Source: an uncultured Oscillospiraceae bacterium (lineage in GTDB: Bacteria > Bacillota > Clostridia > Oscillospirales > Oscillospiraceae). From it: DNA of 64,000 nt. Within the stretch, counting starts at the first letter, position 1. Each line of letters opens with the position of its first letter. The position numbers and the translations under genes were made by a program. Shown piece after piece: positions 25,287-33,733 of the stretch. The notes under the pieces were generated by a model that was not told the DNA's origin, ran no database searches, and saw only the letters and a list, made by a program, of their open reading frames with translations. The stretch is taken from NCBI GenBank assembly GCA_910587645.1, contig CAJUNA010000044.1, positions 18,129-82,128 of the forward strand, given 5' to 3'.

Positions 25287-25544
25287 TTAAGGCTCCTCCT
25301 CCTCGTTCCACCGCTCAAACCCCCCGTTCACATCATCCGACAGCCCCAAAAGGTAATCGGCGGAGACATGGTAGTGTTTGCATATCAGCGCAATTTTTTC
25401 AGCGGTAGTCGTCTTTTTTCCCGCTTCCACCTCACAAAGGTTGTTGCTGCTCATACCAATCGCTTCTCCAAAAGCCTTTTGTGTCTCGCAATTCAATTTT
25501 CGAATTTCAGAAATTCTTTTTCCAAATAAATCCTTTGAAAACAT
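25287..25544 (-). CDS. XRE-family transcriptional regulator
   Basis: An 85-residue helix-turn-helix protein of the Cro/C1 type: FGKRISEIRKLNCETQKAFG, then IGMSSNNLCEVEAGKKTTTAEK and an YHVSADYLLGLSDD tail, with an acidic C-terminus. It is transcribed divergently from a small gene across an 80-base region with repeated ATACGAGTG sites, which it may bind. It resembles small regulators of host or mobile-element modules. The ligand or target is unknown. Confidence 0.85.
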   Translation of the reverse strand: MFSKDLFGKRISEIRKLNCETQKAFGEAIGMSSNNLCEVEAGKKTTTAEKIALICKHYHVSADYLLGLSDDVNGGFERWNEEEEP

Positions 25545-25553
25545 AAAAACACC

Positions 25554-25609
25554 TTGACATATTCGTAATATACGAGTGTATTATCTCATATACTCACAAA
25601 ATACGAGTG
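25554..25609 (+). promoter_or_regulatory. Divergent promoter with operator-like repeats
   Basis: TTGACA (25554-25559), 17 bases, TGTATT (25577-25582). ATACGAGTG occurs at 25570-25578 and 25601-25609, with an inverted GTGAGTATA-like copy between. The repeats overlap the -10 region, as expected for a repressor site of the adjacent XRE protein. Confidence 0.6.
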
Positions 25610-25625
25610 CAAAAGGAGAATACTT

Positions 25626-25865
25626 ATGAGCATATTACAAGAAATATACAACAGCGCCTACGCGCCCGGCAGAACGCAGGACGCCATGCCGTTTTCGCTG
25701 CGCTTAAAGGAGCGCGCGATCCGGGACGCGATTGAGGAAGCGTTAGGGGAGGAATTTATCAAACGCCACCAAGACGATTGGGAAAAGGCGGCACATTTCC
25801 GCGATTACGCCAACTTCCGTGAAGGCTTCAAGCTAGGCGTTGCGTTAATGCTGGAGATACGCTGA
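25626..25865 (+). CDS. Small protein, possibly DUF6809 family
   Basis: A 79-residue soluble protein (MSILQEIYNSAYAPGRTQD) with an amphipathic helix-rich layout and a C-terminal FREGFKLGVALMLEIR. It resembles DUF6809 small proteins that sit beside XRE regulators in Clostridia; the family call is tentative. ATG 25626 follows AAAGGAG. The divergent XRE gene probably controls it. Confidence 0.6.
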   Translation: MSILQEIYNSAYAPGRTQDAMPFSLRLKERAIRDAIEEALGEEFIKRHQDDWEKAAHFRDYANFREGFKLGVALMLEIR

Positions 25866-25894
25866 CACCACTTCCCGCCAATCTCTGCAAATAA

Positions 25895-25925
25895 ACCCCC
25901 CGGCGGCGGGACGCCGCCAGGGGGT
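25895..25925 (-). terminator. Terminator after fhs
   Basis: GGCGGC/GCCGCC stem extended by C5/G5 pairs, just beyond the fhs stop. No long T run on the minus strand, so termination strength is uncertain. Confidence 0.55.
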
Positions 25926-25935
25926 GGGGGCAAAA

Positions 25936-27747
25936 TTAGAACAGGCCGGAAACCTTACCGGTCTCGGTATCGACATCGATGCGGCGGTACGCCGGGTCGG
26001 AACTGGTGCCGGGCATCATGGAGATGGTGCCGGCCATCGGGCAGAGGAACTTGGCTCCGCCGTATTCCAGGATGTCGCGGATGGGCAGACGCCAGCCCTT
26101 GGGAACGCCCTTCCAGCTCGGCTCATGGCTGAGGGACAGGTGGGTCTTCACCATCATGGTGCAGTAATCGGCATACTTGGGGTCGGACTCGAACCGCTTG
26201 GCCTTCTCCAGGGCCAGGGGCGCCCAATCCACGCCGTCCGCGCCGTAAACTTCCTTGGCGATCATTTCCACACGCTCGCGCAGGGGCATCTCCAGAGGAT
26301 AGAGGAACTTGATTTCGCTCTTCTCCTCGCAGGCCTCCACGACGGTCTGGGCCAGCTCAATGGCGCCCTCTCCGCCCAGACGCCAGTGGTTGCTCAGGGC
26401 GCAACGGACACCGCGCTCCGCGCACAGGCGGCGGATCAGCTTGATTTCCTCCTCGGTATCGGTGTAGAACTGGTTGATGCAGACCACGGGCACGATACCG
26501 GACTTCTTGATGGTGCTGACGTGGTGGAACAGGTTCTCGCAGCCCTTCTCCAGCAGCTCCAGGTTCTCCTTGGTATACTCCTCGGGCAGGGGACGTCCGG
26601 CAACCACGGTGGGGCCGCCGCCGTGCATCTTGAGGGCGCGGATGGTAGCCACCAGCACGGAGACGTTGGGGGTCAGCCCGCTCAGGCGGCTCTTGACGTT
26701 CCAGAACTTCTCAAAGCCGATGTCGGCGGCGAAGCCGGACTCGGTGACATGGTAATCAAACAGCTTCAGCGCCAGCCGGTCGCCGATAACGGAGGACTGG
26801 CCGATAGCGATGTTGGCGAAGGGTCCGGCGTGGATCAGCATGGGCTGATGCTCGACGGTGTAGCACATGGTGGGGTTGATGCAGTTGCGCATCCAGGCGG
26901 TCATGGCGCCGGCGACTTCCAGGTCCTCGGTGGTCACAGGCTCGCCCTTGCGGTTGTAGGCCACAACGATCTTGCCGATACGCTCGCGCAGGTCTTTCAG
27001 GTCGGTGGCAACAGCCAAAATTGCCATCAGCTCGGAGCCAACGGCGATACCGAACTTGGACTCCATCAGGTAGCCGTCCTTATTGCCGCCCACGCCGATA
27101 ATGATGTTGCGCAGGCCCTGGGCGCAGAAGTCCAGCACCCAGCCCATTTCCACGCGCTTGGGGTCGATATCCAGCCGCTTGAGGCCGCGCTTGGCCAGCT
27201 GCTCATCGTCATAGTTGCGCTCGTGCTGCATACGCGCGTTCAGCGCCACCATGGCCAGGTTATGTGCGTTCATGATATCGTTGATATCGCCGGTGAGACC
27301 CAGGGAGAACTCGGTCATGGGCATGAGCAGGGCGTTGCCGCCGCCGGCCGCAGTACCCTTGACGTTCATGGTAGGACCGCCGGAGGGCTGGCGCAGGCAA
27401 CCGCCCACGTTCTTGCCCAGCTTGCCCAGGCCTTCCACCAGGCCCAGGGAGACGGTGGACTTGCCCTCGCCCAGGGGCGTGGGGGTAATGGCGGTCACTT
27501 CGATAAACTTGCCATCGGGCTTATCCTTCAGGCGGTTCATGATCTTGATGAAGTCCAGCTTAGGCGTTTTGCCGTAGGGGATGATTTCTTCGGGCAGAAG
27601 GCCCAGCTTCTCGCGGAACTCATCCACGGGGGGGAGCGTGCGCTCCGCTTCTTCCGCGATCTGCCAGTCCTTGTACTCGGTGGGATCGAGGGTCACCCGC
27701 CCGGTTACCGGGTCAACATACTTGCCGTCCTTAAATTCGATTGCCAT
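25936..27747 (-). CDS. fhs: Formate-tetrahydrofolate ligase
   Basis: A 603-residue formyl-THF synthetase that links formate and THF with ATP; in reverse it makes ATP from 10-formyl-THF. The P-loop is TPTPLGEGKSTVSLGL, followed by LRQPSGGPTMNVKGTAAGGG. The C-terminal region has LCPMAGTISMMPGTSSDPAYRRID. It is longer than the common ~556 residues because of an N-terminal extension (VDPVTGRVTLDPTEYKDW). Histidine- and glycine-derived one-carbon units could yield ATP and formate through it. Confidence 0.95.
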   Translation of the reverse strand: MAIEFKDGKYVDPVTGRVTLDPTEYKDWQIAEEAERTLPPVDEFREKLGLLPEEIIPYGKTPKLDFIKIMNRLKDKPDGKFIEVTAITPTPLGEGKSTVSLGLVEGLGKLGKNVGGCLRQPSGGPTMNVKGTAAGGGNALLMPMTEFSLGLTGDINDIMNAHNLAMVALNARMQHERNYDDEQLAKRGLKRLDIDPKRVEMGWVLDFCAQGLRNIIIGVGGNKDGYLMESKFGIAVGSELMAILAVATDLKDLRERIGKIVVAYNRKGEPVTTEDLEVAGAMTAWMRNCINPTMCYTVEHQPMLIHAGPFANIAIGQSSVIGDRLALKLFDYHVTESGFAADIGFEKFWNVKSRLSGLTPNVSVLVATIRALKMHGGGPTVVAGRPLPEEYTKENLELLEKGCENLFHHVSTIKKSGIVPVVCINQFYTDTEEEIKLIRRLCAERGVRCALSNHWRLGGEGAIELAQTVVEACEEKSEIKFLYPLEMPLRERVEMIAKEVYGADGVDWAPLALEKAKRFESDPKYADYCTMMVKTHLSLSHEPSWKGVPKGWRLPIRDILEYGGAKFLCPMAGTISMMPGTSSDPAYRRIDVDTETGKVSGLF

Positions 27748-27937
27748 AGGAATCCTCCTTGTTCCCGGGATATTTCACCACCCCCGGGAAAAATTATATT
27801 TTGACGCCGCGCTTCAATCGTCCGCGACCCCGGCGCCAATAACAAAATCAGGCGCGGCTCCCGCCGCAGGTTTTGGGGCATAACCATCCCGCCCCAACTT
27901 ACATTTAAATTGTATCAAACCCCGGAAATATTTGCAA
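27748..27937 (-). promoter_or_regulatory. fhs promoter and long structured leader
   Basis: On the minus strand TTGCAA (27937-27932), 17 bases, TACAAT (27914-27909) is a good promoter. Transcription would begin near 27902, giving a leader of about 155 bases that is GC-rich with several inverted segments. One closes on CCCGGG/CCCGGG right before the ribosome-binding site. No known riboswitch was recognised. Confidence 0.6.
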
Positions 27938-27995
27938 GTGTGAGCTATGACAAAAATTTAACAATATCCTTGTGCAACCCTACAACGCCCCGTCC

Positions 27996-29015
27996 TCAGG
28001 GGATCGTCCAGCCGCAGCCTGCCCGGTTGAAATAGCCAACCAGCCGCGCGGGATGGTAGAAGCACTCAAACACCGCGTCCAGCCCGAAAGCATCGTAAAC
28101 GCAGCCGTACAGCTCGTTCCCGAAGCTGTAAACCGCCAGCTGCTCCAAGGGCTTTTCACCGTAAAGGTAGGGGTTCATCCACACCTGGGCGTATTGCCGC
28201 TCCATATCCTCCCCGGTAAAATCCCCGGTTTTGATGCGGCTCACGGTTTCGCAGAAGAGGTGGAAATGCTCCTCAAAATGTTCATTGAGCACCGTCAGGG
28301 CCGGAACCAGCAGATTAGGCGGCTGTTCCGGCTCTATCCGCCGTGAGACAACGCCCTCGGCGTTATTGCAGAACTTCACCGCCAGCCCTTCCCAGGCGAA
28401 GCCAAGAATGTACTGCACCAACAGGCTGAAGCTGTCATAGAAATTGCCGGCGGCTTCCGCCATATGGAGAAGCTGGAGATGGTGCATCTCATGGAGGACA
28501 ATCCGGGGCAGGTCCTCCAGGGAACAGCAGCGTTCTATGCCGAACAAATCCAGATGGAGCGCCCCTTCGTGGGCATAGCCGAAGGACCGCCCAAAGCTGA
28601 GGGTGGACACCACCGCCGGGTCTGGAATCATCCCGGTTCCCTTGGGGAACAGCGCCGTGAGCCGCCGCTGCATATCCGCCAGGAAGCCGTCCGTGAACAG
28701 TTCTTCCGTCCGATGGCAGCGGTCCTCATACTTTTGGGGGTTTTGTACGCAGTCCAGCCACTCGCCATGCTTCTCCCGGAGGAAATTCCGCCGGTGGTTA
28801 TCGCTCAAATCGGGAATTTCCTCTGGAGAGATTGTAGTCAAACGGGAAAAGTAGTCGATCAAGTGGGCCGCAGAGGGAATCCCGTACCGCCGCAGCTCAA
28901 ATTGATAGTCCTCATGGGCGAGAATCCGTTCCACGGCGCTTCTGTCTCCTGGATGGGACGCCAGGCCGGACACATATTCCAGCATCAGGGGGATGCTGGA
29001 CATCCTCCGCTTCAT
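27996..29015 (-). CDS. Putative zinc metallopeptidase (HExxH)
   Basis: A 339-residue soluble protein with HEMHH at residues 175-179 (HExxH) in RIVLHEMHHLQLLHMAE, and a glutamate 30 residues later in GFAWEGLA (E209), the gluzincin arrangement. It resembles DUF5700-like putative zinc peptidases, but I am not sure of the family. No signal peptide is seen, so it should act in the cytoplasm. It follows folC by 16 bases, so it is the third gene of a folT-folC operon behind a THF riboswitch. That context suggests a role in folate or polyglutamate turnover. Confidence 0.75.
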   Translation of the reverse strand: MKRRMSSIPLMLEYVSGLASHPGDRSAVERILAHEDYQFELRRYGIPSAAHLIDYFSRLTTISPEEIPDLSDNHRRNFLREKHGEWLDCVQNPQKYEDRCHRTEELFTDGFLADMQRRLTALFPKGTGMIPDPAVVSTLSFGRSFGYAHEGALHLDLFGIERCCSLEDLPRIVLHEMHHLQLLHMAEAAGNFYDSFSLLVQYILGFAWEGLAVKFCNNAEGVVSRRIEPEQPPNLLVPALTVLNEHFEEHFHLFCETVSRIKTGDFTGEDMERQYAQVWMNPYLYGEKPLEQLAVYSFGNELYGCVYDAFGLDAVFECFYHPARLVGYFNRAGCGWTIP

Positions 29016-29031
29016 ATTAGCCTCCCCGCTT

Positions 29032-30291
29032 TCAGAAGCACTCCCGCACTTCGCCGCTCATATACAGCGAGCCCAACGCGCAGGCCACGCCGTCTATGCC
29101 CTCCGCCGCAATGGCTTTTGCCACACCGTCCGCCACGCTTCCGCATGGGGTAGCCTTCGCGCCCAAAGCGGAAATACGGCTTGCCAGCTCCTCCGCCTTC
29201 ATGGCGCGGGGGTTGTTGGGGCGGACGGTGAAAAACTGCTCCGCCAAAGGCACAATCAGCCCCAGGATAGATTCCACGTCCTTGTCCGCCATCACGCCGG
29301 TGACGAAGGTGAATTTCCTGCCGGGGAAGAGCCGCTGCAAGCTTTCCGCCGTAGCCTGGATGCCATGCGGGTTATGCCCGCCGTCCACGATAAACACAGG
29401 CTCCCGGCGCAGCACCTCAAACCGGGCTGGCCAGCGCGTGTGCGCCATGCCGTCCCGAACAGCTTCGTCAGGAATCCGCCAGCCCCGCTCCCGCAAGGCG
29501 CTTACAGTCTCCAGCACCACGGCGGCGTTATTCATCTGATAGCGCCCCGCCAGCGGGATGCGCAGCCCATGCCACCCGCCATAGGAAAAACTCTGGCCGT
29601 CCAAGTCAAACGCACCGGGTACAATCTGCCCAAAATCCGGCTGGCGCAGGGGAGCATGTTTCATCCCGCAGATGTCCGCGAACACGGCATCGGCCTCCGG
29701 GTTCCCACCATAGCTGACCACCGCGCCGCCTTCTTTGATGATGCCGCCCTTCGCCCGGGCGATATCGGCCATCGTGGGGCCTAATTCCTTCACATGGTCC
29801 AGCCCCATGGCGGTGATTACCGCCGCTTCCGGGGTGCGGATGACGTTCGTAGAATCCAGCTCGCCTCCCATACCAGTCTCCAACACCACGATTTCGCACT
29901 GCTCCCCCAGGAAGTATTCCATAGCGAGGGCGGTAATGAGTTCGAATTCCGTAGGGGAATCCTCCATAGCGTCGGCGTAGGGCTGTATGCGCCGGGTGAG
30001 TTCCGCCAGCGTACCATCGGGGATCTGCTGCCCATTGACCTGCATCCGCTCGTTAAAGCGGTTAATAAACGGCGAGGTATACAATCCCACCCGGTACCCG
30101 GCCTTCTCAAGAATCGAGGAGAGCATCGCGGCGGTGGAGCCTTTGCCATTGGTGCCGGCGATGTGGATAAATTTCAGCTTTTCATGGGGGTTGCCCAGTT
30201 TGCCCAAAAGCTCCCGGGTCCGCTCCAGGCCCAGCTTGCTGCCCACCCAGTTCACAGAGTGGATGTACTGAAGTGCTTCTTCGTAGGTCAT
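29032..30291 (-). CDS. folC: Folylpolyglutamate synthase/dihydrofolate synthase
   Basis: A 419-residue Mur-ligase-fold enzyme that adds glutamate to folates, retaining them in the cell. ATP loop GTNGKGSTAAML lies near residue 45, followed by LYTSPFINRFNERM and the C-terminal domain with VDGGHNPHG. The gene is 26 bases downstream of folT and is followed by the HExxH peptidase gene after 16 bases. Folate capture by FolC fits its place directly after the importer. Confidence 0.93.
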   Translation of the reverse strand: MTYEEALQYIHSVNWVGSKLGLERTRELLGKLGNPHEKLKFIHIAGTNGKGSTAAMLSSILEKAGYRVGLYTSPFINRFNERMQVNGQQIPDGTLAELTRRIQPYADAMEDSPTEFELITALAMEYFLGEQCEIVVLETGMGGELDSTNVIRTPEAAVITAMGLDHVKELGPTMADIARAKGGIIKEGGAVVSYGGNPEADAVFADICGMKHAPLRQPDFGQIVPGAFDLDGQSFSYGGWHGLRIPLAGRYQMNNAAVVLETVSALRERGWRIPDEAVRDGMAHTRWPARFEVLRREPVFIVDGGHNPHGIQATAESLQRLFPGRKFTFVTGVMADKDVESILGLIVPLAEQFFTVRPNNPRAMKAEELASRISALGAKATPCGSVADGVAKAIAAEGIDGVACALGSLYMSGEVRECF

Positions 30292-30317
30292 ATTGGAATT
30301 ACCTGATTTCTTATGTA

Positions 30318-30926
30318 TTATGCCCGGGAAACGAGCCGCCGCACCACCGGCTTATAGACGGCGCGGTTGACGATCGTGACTACCACAGCGTTGACAGCGA
30401 TGGTCAGGGGCTTGGTCGCCAGCCGCTGCACCAGATTGGTTCCCAGCAGAACCCAGAAGATGGTGGTATCCTGCTTGACCATGATGCAGCTATAGAGGGT
30501 ACTGCCGATAAGGCCGAACACAAAGCTGTTCAGGATGCCCAGGATAACAACAACCACGGCCACCTTCCAAGCGTCCCTGGTCTCAGCCAGCGGACTGCGG
30601 AAAATATACTTGGTGCTGATGCCGCTGAGGATGCCCACAGACAGGGGGCCAAGCACCAGGGGTGGGAACCACGTGCCGTAGCCGCTGAGGATGGTCCCCA
30701 GGAAATCGGCCACCACGGCCACAATCGCGCCAGGGATAGGGCCAAGCCACATACCGGCCAGGATCACGGGAATGCTCTCAAAGCTGATGCGCAGGGTGTC
30801 GCTGGCCTGGATGCTGAGGAAACGGGCGAGGATAATCTGCATAGCGATGAGTGCGGCCATCATGACGAGGTTCTGGGTGGAAAAGGTTTTTTTGAGGGCT
30901 GTCTTTTGATTTTGGTTACGCTCCAT
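30318..30926 (-). CDS. folT: Folate ECF transporter S component
   Basis: A 202-residue integral membrane substrate-binding subunit for folate uptake, working with a shared ECF energy-coupling module not in this window. After a short charged N-terminus, five or six hydrophobic segments follow, with LARFLSIQASDTLRISFESIP and LGPIPGAIVAVVADFLGTIL typical of FolT. The start ATG 30926 follows AAGGAGGA. It is the first gene after a THF riboswitch, which confirms folate as substrate. Confidence 0.93.
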   Translation of the reverse strand: MERNQNQKTALKKTFSTQNLVMMAALIAMQIILARFLSIQASDTLRISFESIPVILAGMWLGPIPGAIVAVVADFLGTILSGYGTWFPPLVLGPLSVGILSGISTKYIFRSPLAETRDAWKVAVVVVILGILNSFVFGLIGSTLYSCIMVKQDTTIFWVLLGTNLVQRLATKPLTIAVNAVVVTIVNRAVYKPVVRRLVSRA

Positions 30927-31004
30927 TTGCGTGTCCTCCTTAAAATTCCGCCCGAAGGGGCTGGTGTTAGGGAGGTAAAGTTGGGCTGCCCAGGGCGCCA
31001 GGAA

Positions 31005-31049
31005 TAAAATATGCCAACCTAAGCCGTGTCAAACGGCCAAGATTGGCAT
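31005..31049 (-). terminator. Riboswitch-controlled terminator before folT
   Basis: Minus strand: ATGCCAATC arm (from 31049) pairs with the GGTTGGCAT arm (to 31011), with further pairs inside, followed by ATTTTATT. Another strong hairpin, GGCGGCGC/GCGCCGCC at 31097-31115, lies between it and the aptamer. This layout fits transcriptional control of folT by the upstream THF aptamer. Confidence 0.75.
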
Positions 31050-31116
31050 ACAACATCCTGGAAACGCGCAGGGACGTCGTTAAAAACGACGATCCTGGCG
31101 GCGCAAAGCGCCGCCT

Positions 31117-31221
31117 GGTAGCGGATGCAGCATGGCATCGTAGGCCCTATTTCGCGGGGGCCTTTCGTGCAAGGGCAACTTCCCAGCCGCTTGCCACTTT
31201 ACGCGCCATGCTTACTCTACC
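31117..31221 (-). promoter_or_regulatory. THF riboswitch
   Basis: Reading the minus strand from 31221, the sequence begins GGTAGAGTAAGCATGG, contains GCGCGTAAAGTGGC and GGGAAGT, and ends TGCATCCGCTACC, which is the folT-type THF riboswitch core. The outer helix GGTAG/CTACC is intact. It is upstream of folT-folC-peptidase. Ligand binding (reduced folates) is expected to turn expression off, by analogy with the family. Confidence 0.88.
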
Positions 31222-31269
31222 AATCCTATTTAATTGGGAGCCAAGGCCCTCACCCTGGCTGACAGGGCT

Positions 31270-31298
31270 ATCATACACCATACAGCCGCAGATTGCAA
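31270..31298 (-). promoter_or_regulatory. Promoter of the folT operon
   Basis: Minus strand TTGCAA (31298-31293), 17 bases, TATGAT (31275-31270), about 45 bases before the aptamer. Confidence 0.7.
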
Positions 31299-31328
31299 CA
31301 ACTTTCACAAAGTTTTACAAGAATTTTT

Positions 31329-31952
31329 TCAGCCGCCCTGCAATCCCGCCCCGATTTTCTTCATCCGGCCCAGTACGATATCCCCCACGTTGGCCAGGTC
31401 CTCGGCGGTAAACGCGTAGCGGAAATTATCGGAAAACAAAATCTGGGCGTTGGGCGGGAATTCCTCGTCCCCCGCCCACAGAAGGAATTGTATCGCCAGC
31501 CCCTCCATCAGCTCCACCTCCCAGCCGCAATCGCTGCGGCTGAGACGTTTGGCGGGGAGCTTTTCCATGATCTTGTCCAGCAGCGCCAATTTGTTTCCGT
31601 AGGAGAATGCGAACCGCTGAATGCACCGCCCAGTAAACTGCTGCAAATAGACCTCCCCCCAGGGAAACTCGCGGTAGGTAAGGTACTGTCCCAAGGGCTG
31701 CGCCTTCCTGCCGTCCAGGAGATAGCGGAGGAACAAAATCCGCTCCGCGTTTGTCAGCGGGGACGGCCCCACCACAGTATAATCTGGGTGGGTCACGATA
31801 AACTTTTCCCCCAGCAGGTTCATGGAAACAGCCCGGGCGGCGCCGTCATAGGGCAGGCCGCACCGGGCCGCCATTTCGGCAGGATCCATCTCCCGAAACT
31901 TTTCCACATAAAACTCCAACGGTTTTTCTTCCTTGTTGTTGACAACTTCCAT
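31329..31952 (-). CDS. DUF3786 domain protein
   Basis: A 207-residue protein of the DUF3786 family, which occurs in anaerobes with acetyl-CoA or one-carbon pathways, alone or with iron-sulfur domains. Here only the DUF3786 part is seen (GDEEFPPNAQILFSDNFRYAFTAEDLANVGD). It lacks CxxC clusters. The function is unknown. ATG 31952 follows GAGAGGA. It ends about 30 bases beyond the folT operon promoter and is separate from it. Confidence 0.75.
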   Translation of the reverse strand: MEVVNNKEEKPLEFYVEKFREMDPAEMAARCGLPYDGAARAVSMNLLGEKFIVTHPDYTVVGPSPLTNAERILFLRYLLDGRKAQPLGQYLTYREFPWGEVYLQQFTGRCIQRFAFSYGNKLALLDKIMEKLPAKRLSRSDCGWEVELMEGLAIQFLLWAGDEEFPPNAQILFSDNFRYAFTAEDLANVGDIVLGRMKKIGAGLQGG

Positions 31953-32064
31953 ATCCTATCCTCTCTTGTTCCAATCTTTCCGCAAGTTGATTTCTTTTGT
32001 CACCGGGCGGCGCAGCCAGTCAAGCACCGCACCGGCACCCCGCCTTTGGCCGTCCGCCTGGGAC

Positions 32065-33681
32065 TTAGCCCCACAGTGCCGAGAGCATGGGGATAATCTG
32101 TTTTTTCCTGGACATGACCCGGGGCAGGAACGCCTCATGGTCTTTCAGCTCCGTATTAAACGCTTGCTGGAAGGTATCCTCACCGCCAACGCACAGGACT
32201 TTGCTGCCCTCCAGCAGCACGTCCGTCAGCATCAGCAGGATCATACTGTACTGATGCTCCTCCTTCGCCTGCTCCATCAGCTTCAGGAACTCGTCCTTCC
32301 GCTTTAACTGCCGGTCGGAGTCCACACAGGTAATCTGCCCCACGCCGAAGTCGTGGCCCGCAATGTGGAACTCCTTAAAATCGGTAAAGAGGAGTTGTCC
32401 CACCGGCTTGTCCTCCGGGGTAGACGCGGAGAATATTTTCCGCCCCAGCTCATCCAGGGACAGGTCAGCGATATGGGCCATCCGCTCCGCCATCCGCCGG
32501 TCCCGGGGGGTGCAGGTAGGGGACTTGAACATAACGGTGTCGGACACGATGGCCGCCGCCATCAGCCCCGCCAGCTTGGGGGAGGGCATCAGCCCCCTTT
32601 CCTGGTACATCCCCGCCACAATGGTGCATGTGCTGCCCACCGGCTCGTTGCGGAAATAGATGGGGTTCTTGGTCTGGATATCCGCCAGGCGGTGGTGGTC
32701 GATGATAGCGATGATATCCGTTTCCTCCAGTCCCGGCACGGACTGGGCGGCCTCGTTGTGGTCCACCAGCACCACCTGCTTGCGCCGGGGCTTAATGAGG
32801 TGGTACCGGGACAAGGTCCCCACCACCCGGTCCTGCGCGTCCAGAATAGGATAGCTGCGGTAGCGGCTTTCCTGCATCACCTCCTGCACCTCGTCCACGT
32901 AGTCGTCCAGGTGGAAAGCGGTAATACTCTCCCGCTGGGCCAGGCGGCCAACAGGAATGGCCTGGAAGATGCGGCGCACGGTGCGGTAGCTGTCAAAGGG
33001 GGTGGAAATAATGCAGGTATTCTGGGATGCGTCCCGCACACTGTCGGGCAGCTCAGCTTGGCAGAGGATAATGCAGGCCACACCGAACTCCACCGCCCGC
33101 TGGAGCATATCCGGCTGGTTGCCACAGATAAGGACGGTATCCTTCTGCCGGAAGGGGGGCAGCTCCGAGGACTGGGGCAGGGCTAGAACCACCTCGCCGG
33201 AGATGGTGTTCACCACCTCCTCCGTCTCCCCCAAAAGCTGCCCCTCCAGTACGCTCAGGATGTTGAACAGGGGCACTTCCCGCAGCTGAGGGGCCTCGAC
33301 AGTCTGCATGTCGTAGGCGGCGATATCCCCGGCGGTCATCATACCCCGCAGGCGTCCCTCGTCATCGGTGATGGGGATAGCGGAGATATGCTTGTCGTCC
33401 TCCATAGCGGACCAGACCCGGTTCACGGTTACCGCCTCGTGAAGGATGGGCGGCACGTCATAGTCTAAGTCCAGTACTTGGGTGTGCATGCTCTTAATCA
33501 AAAGGGGCGGCTCAAAGCCAAAAAGGTTCAGGATCAGCCGGGTCTCATCGCTGATATGCCCTAAACGGGCGGCGGCGTACTGCCGGTCTCCGGTGGCATT
33601 GCGCAGGGCGGCATAGGCCATAGCGGAAACAATGGAATCTGTATCTGGGTTCCGGTGTCCAGTCACGTAAATTTGCTCCAT
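32065..33681 (-). CDS. Manganese-dependent inorganic pyrophosphatase with CBS/DRTGG domains
   Basis: A 538-residue DHH-family pyrophosphatase. The N-terminal catalytic motif is VTGHRNPDTDSIVSA. An insert of a CBS pair split by a DRTGG domain follows (HISAIPITDDEGRLRGMM and YRSYPILDAQDRVVGTL). The catalytic half resumes with VLVDHNE and IIDHHRL, and DHHA2 forms the C-terminus. The regulatory insert binds adenine nucleotides in characterised clostridial enzymes. It drives biosynthesis by removing pyrophosphate. Confidence 0.92.
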   Translation of the reverse strand: MEQIYVTGHRNPDTDSIVSAMAYAALRNATGDRQYAAARLGHISDETRLILNLFGFEPPLLIKSMHTQVLDLDYDVPPILHEAVTVNRVWSAMEDDKHISAIPITDDEGRLRGMMTAGDIAAYDMQTVEAPQLREVPLFNILSVLEGQLLGETEEVVNTISGEVVLALPQSSELPPFRQKDTVLICGNQPDMLQRAVEFGVACIILCQAELPDSVRDASQNTCIISTPFDSYRTVRRIFQAIPVGRLAQRESITAFHLDDYVDEVQEVMQESRYRSYPILDAQDRVVGTLSRYHLIKPRRKQVVLVDHNEAAQSVPGLEETDIIAIIDHHRLADIQTKNPIYFRNEPVGSTCTIVAGMYQERGLMPSPKLAGLMAAAIVSDTVMFKSPTCTPRDRRMAERMAHIADLSLDELGRKIFSASTPEDKPVGQLLFTDFKEFHIAGHDFGVGQITCVDSDRQLKRKDEFLKLMEQAKEEHQYSMILLMLTDVLLEGSKVLCVGGEDTFQQAFNTELKDHEAFLPRVMSRKKQIIPMLSALWG

Positions 33682-33733
33682 GCTTTCACACTCCTTATAG
33701 GGTAGTATGTTCTATTTTTTCTGTCTAAGTACG

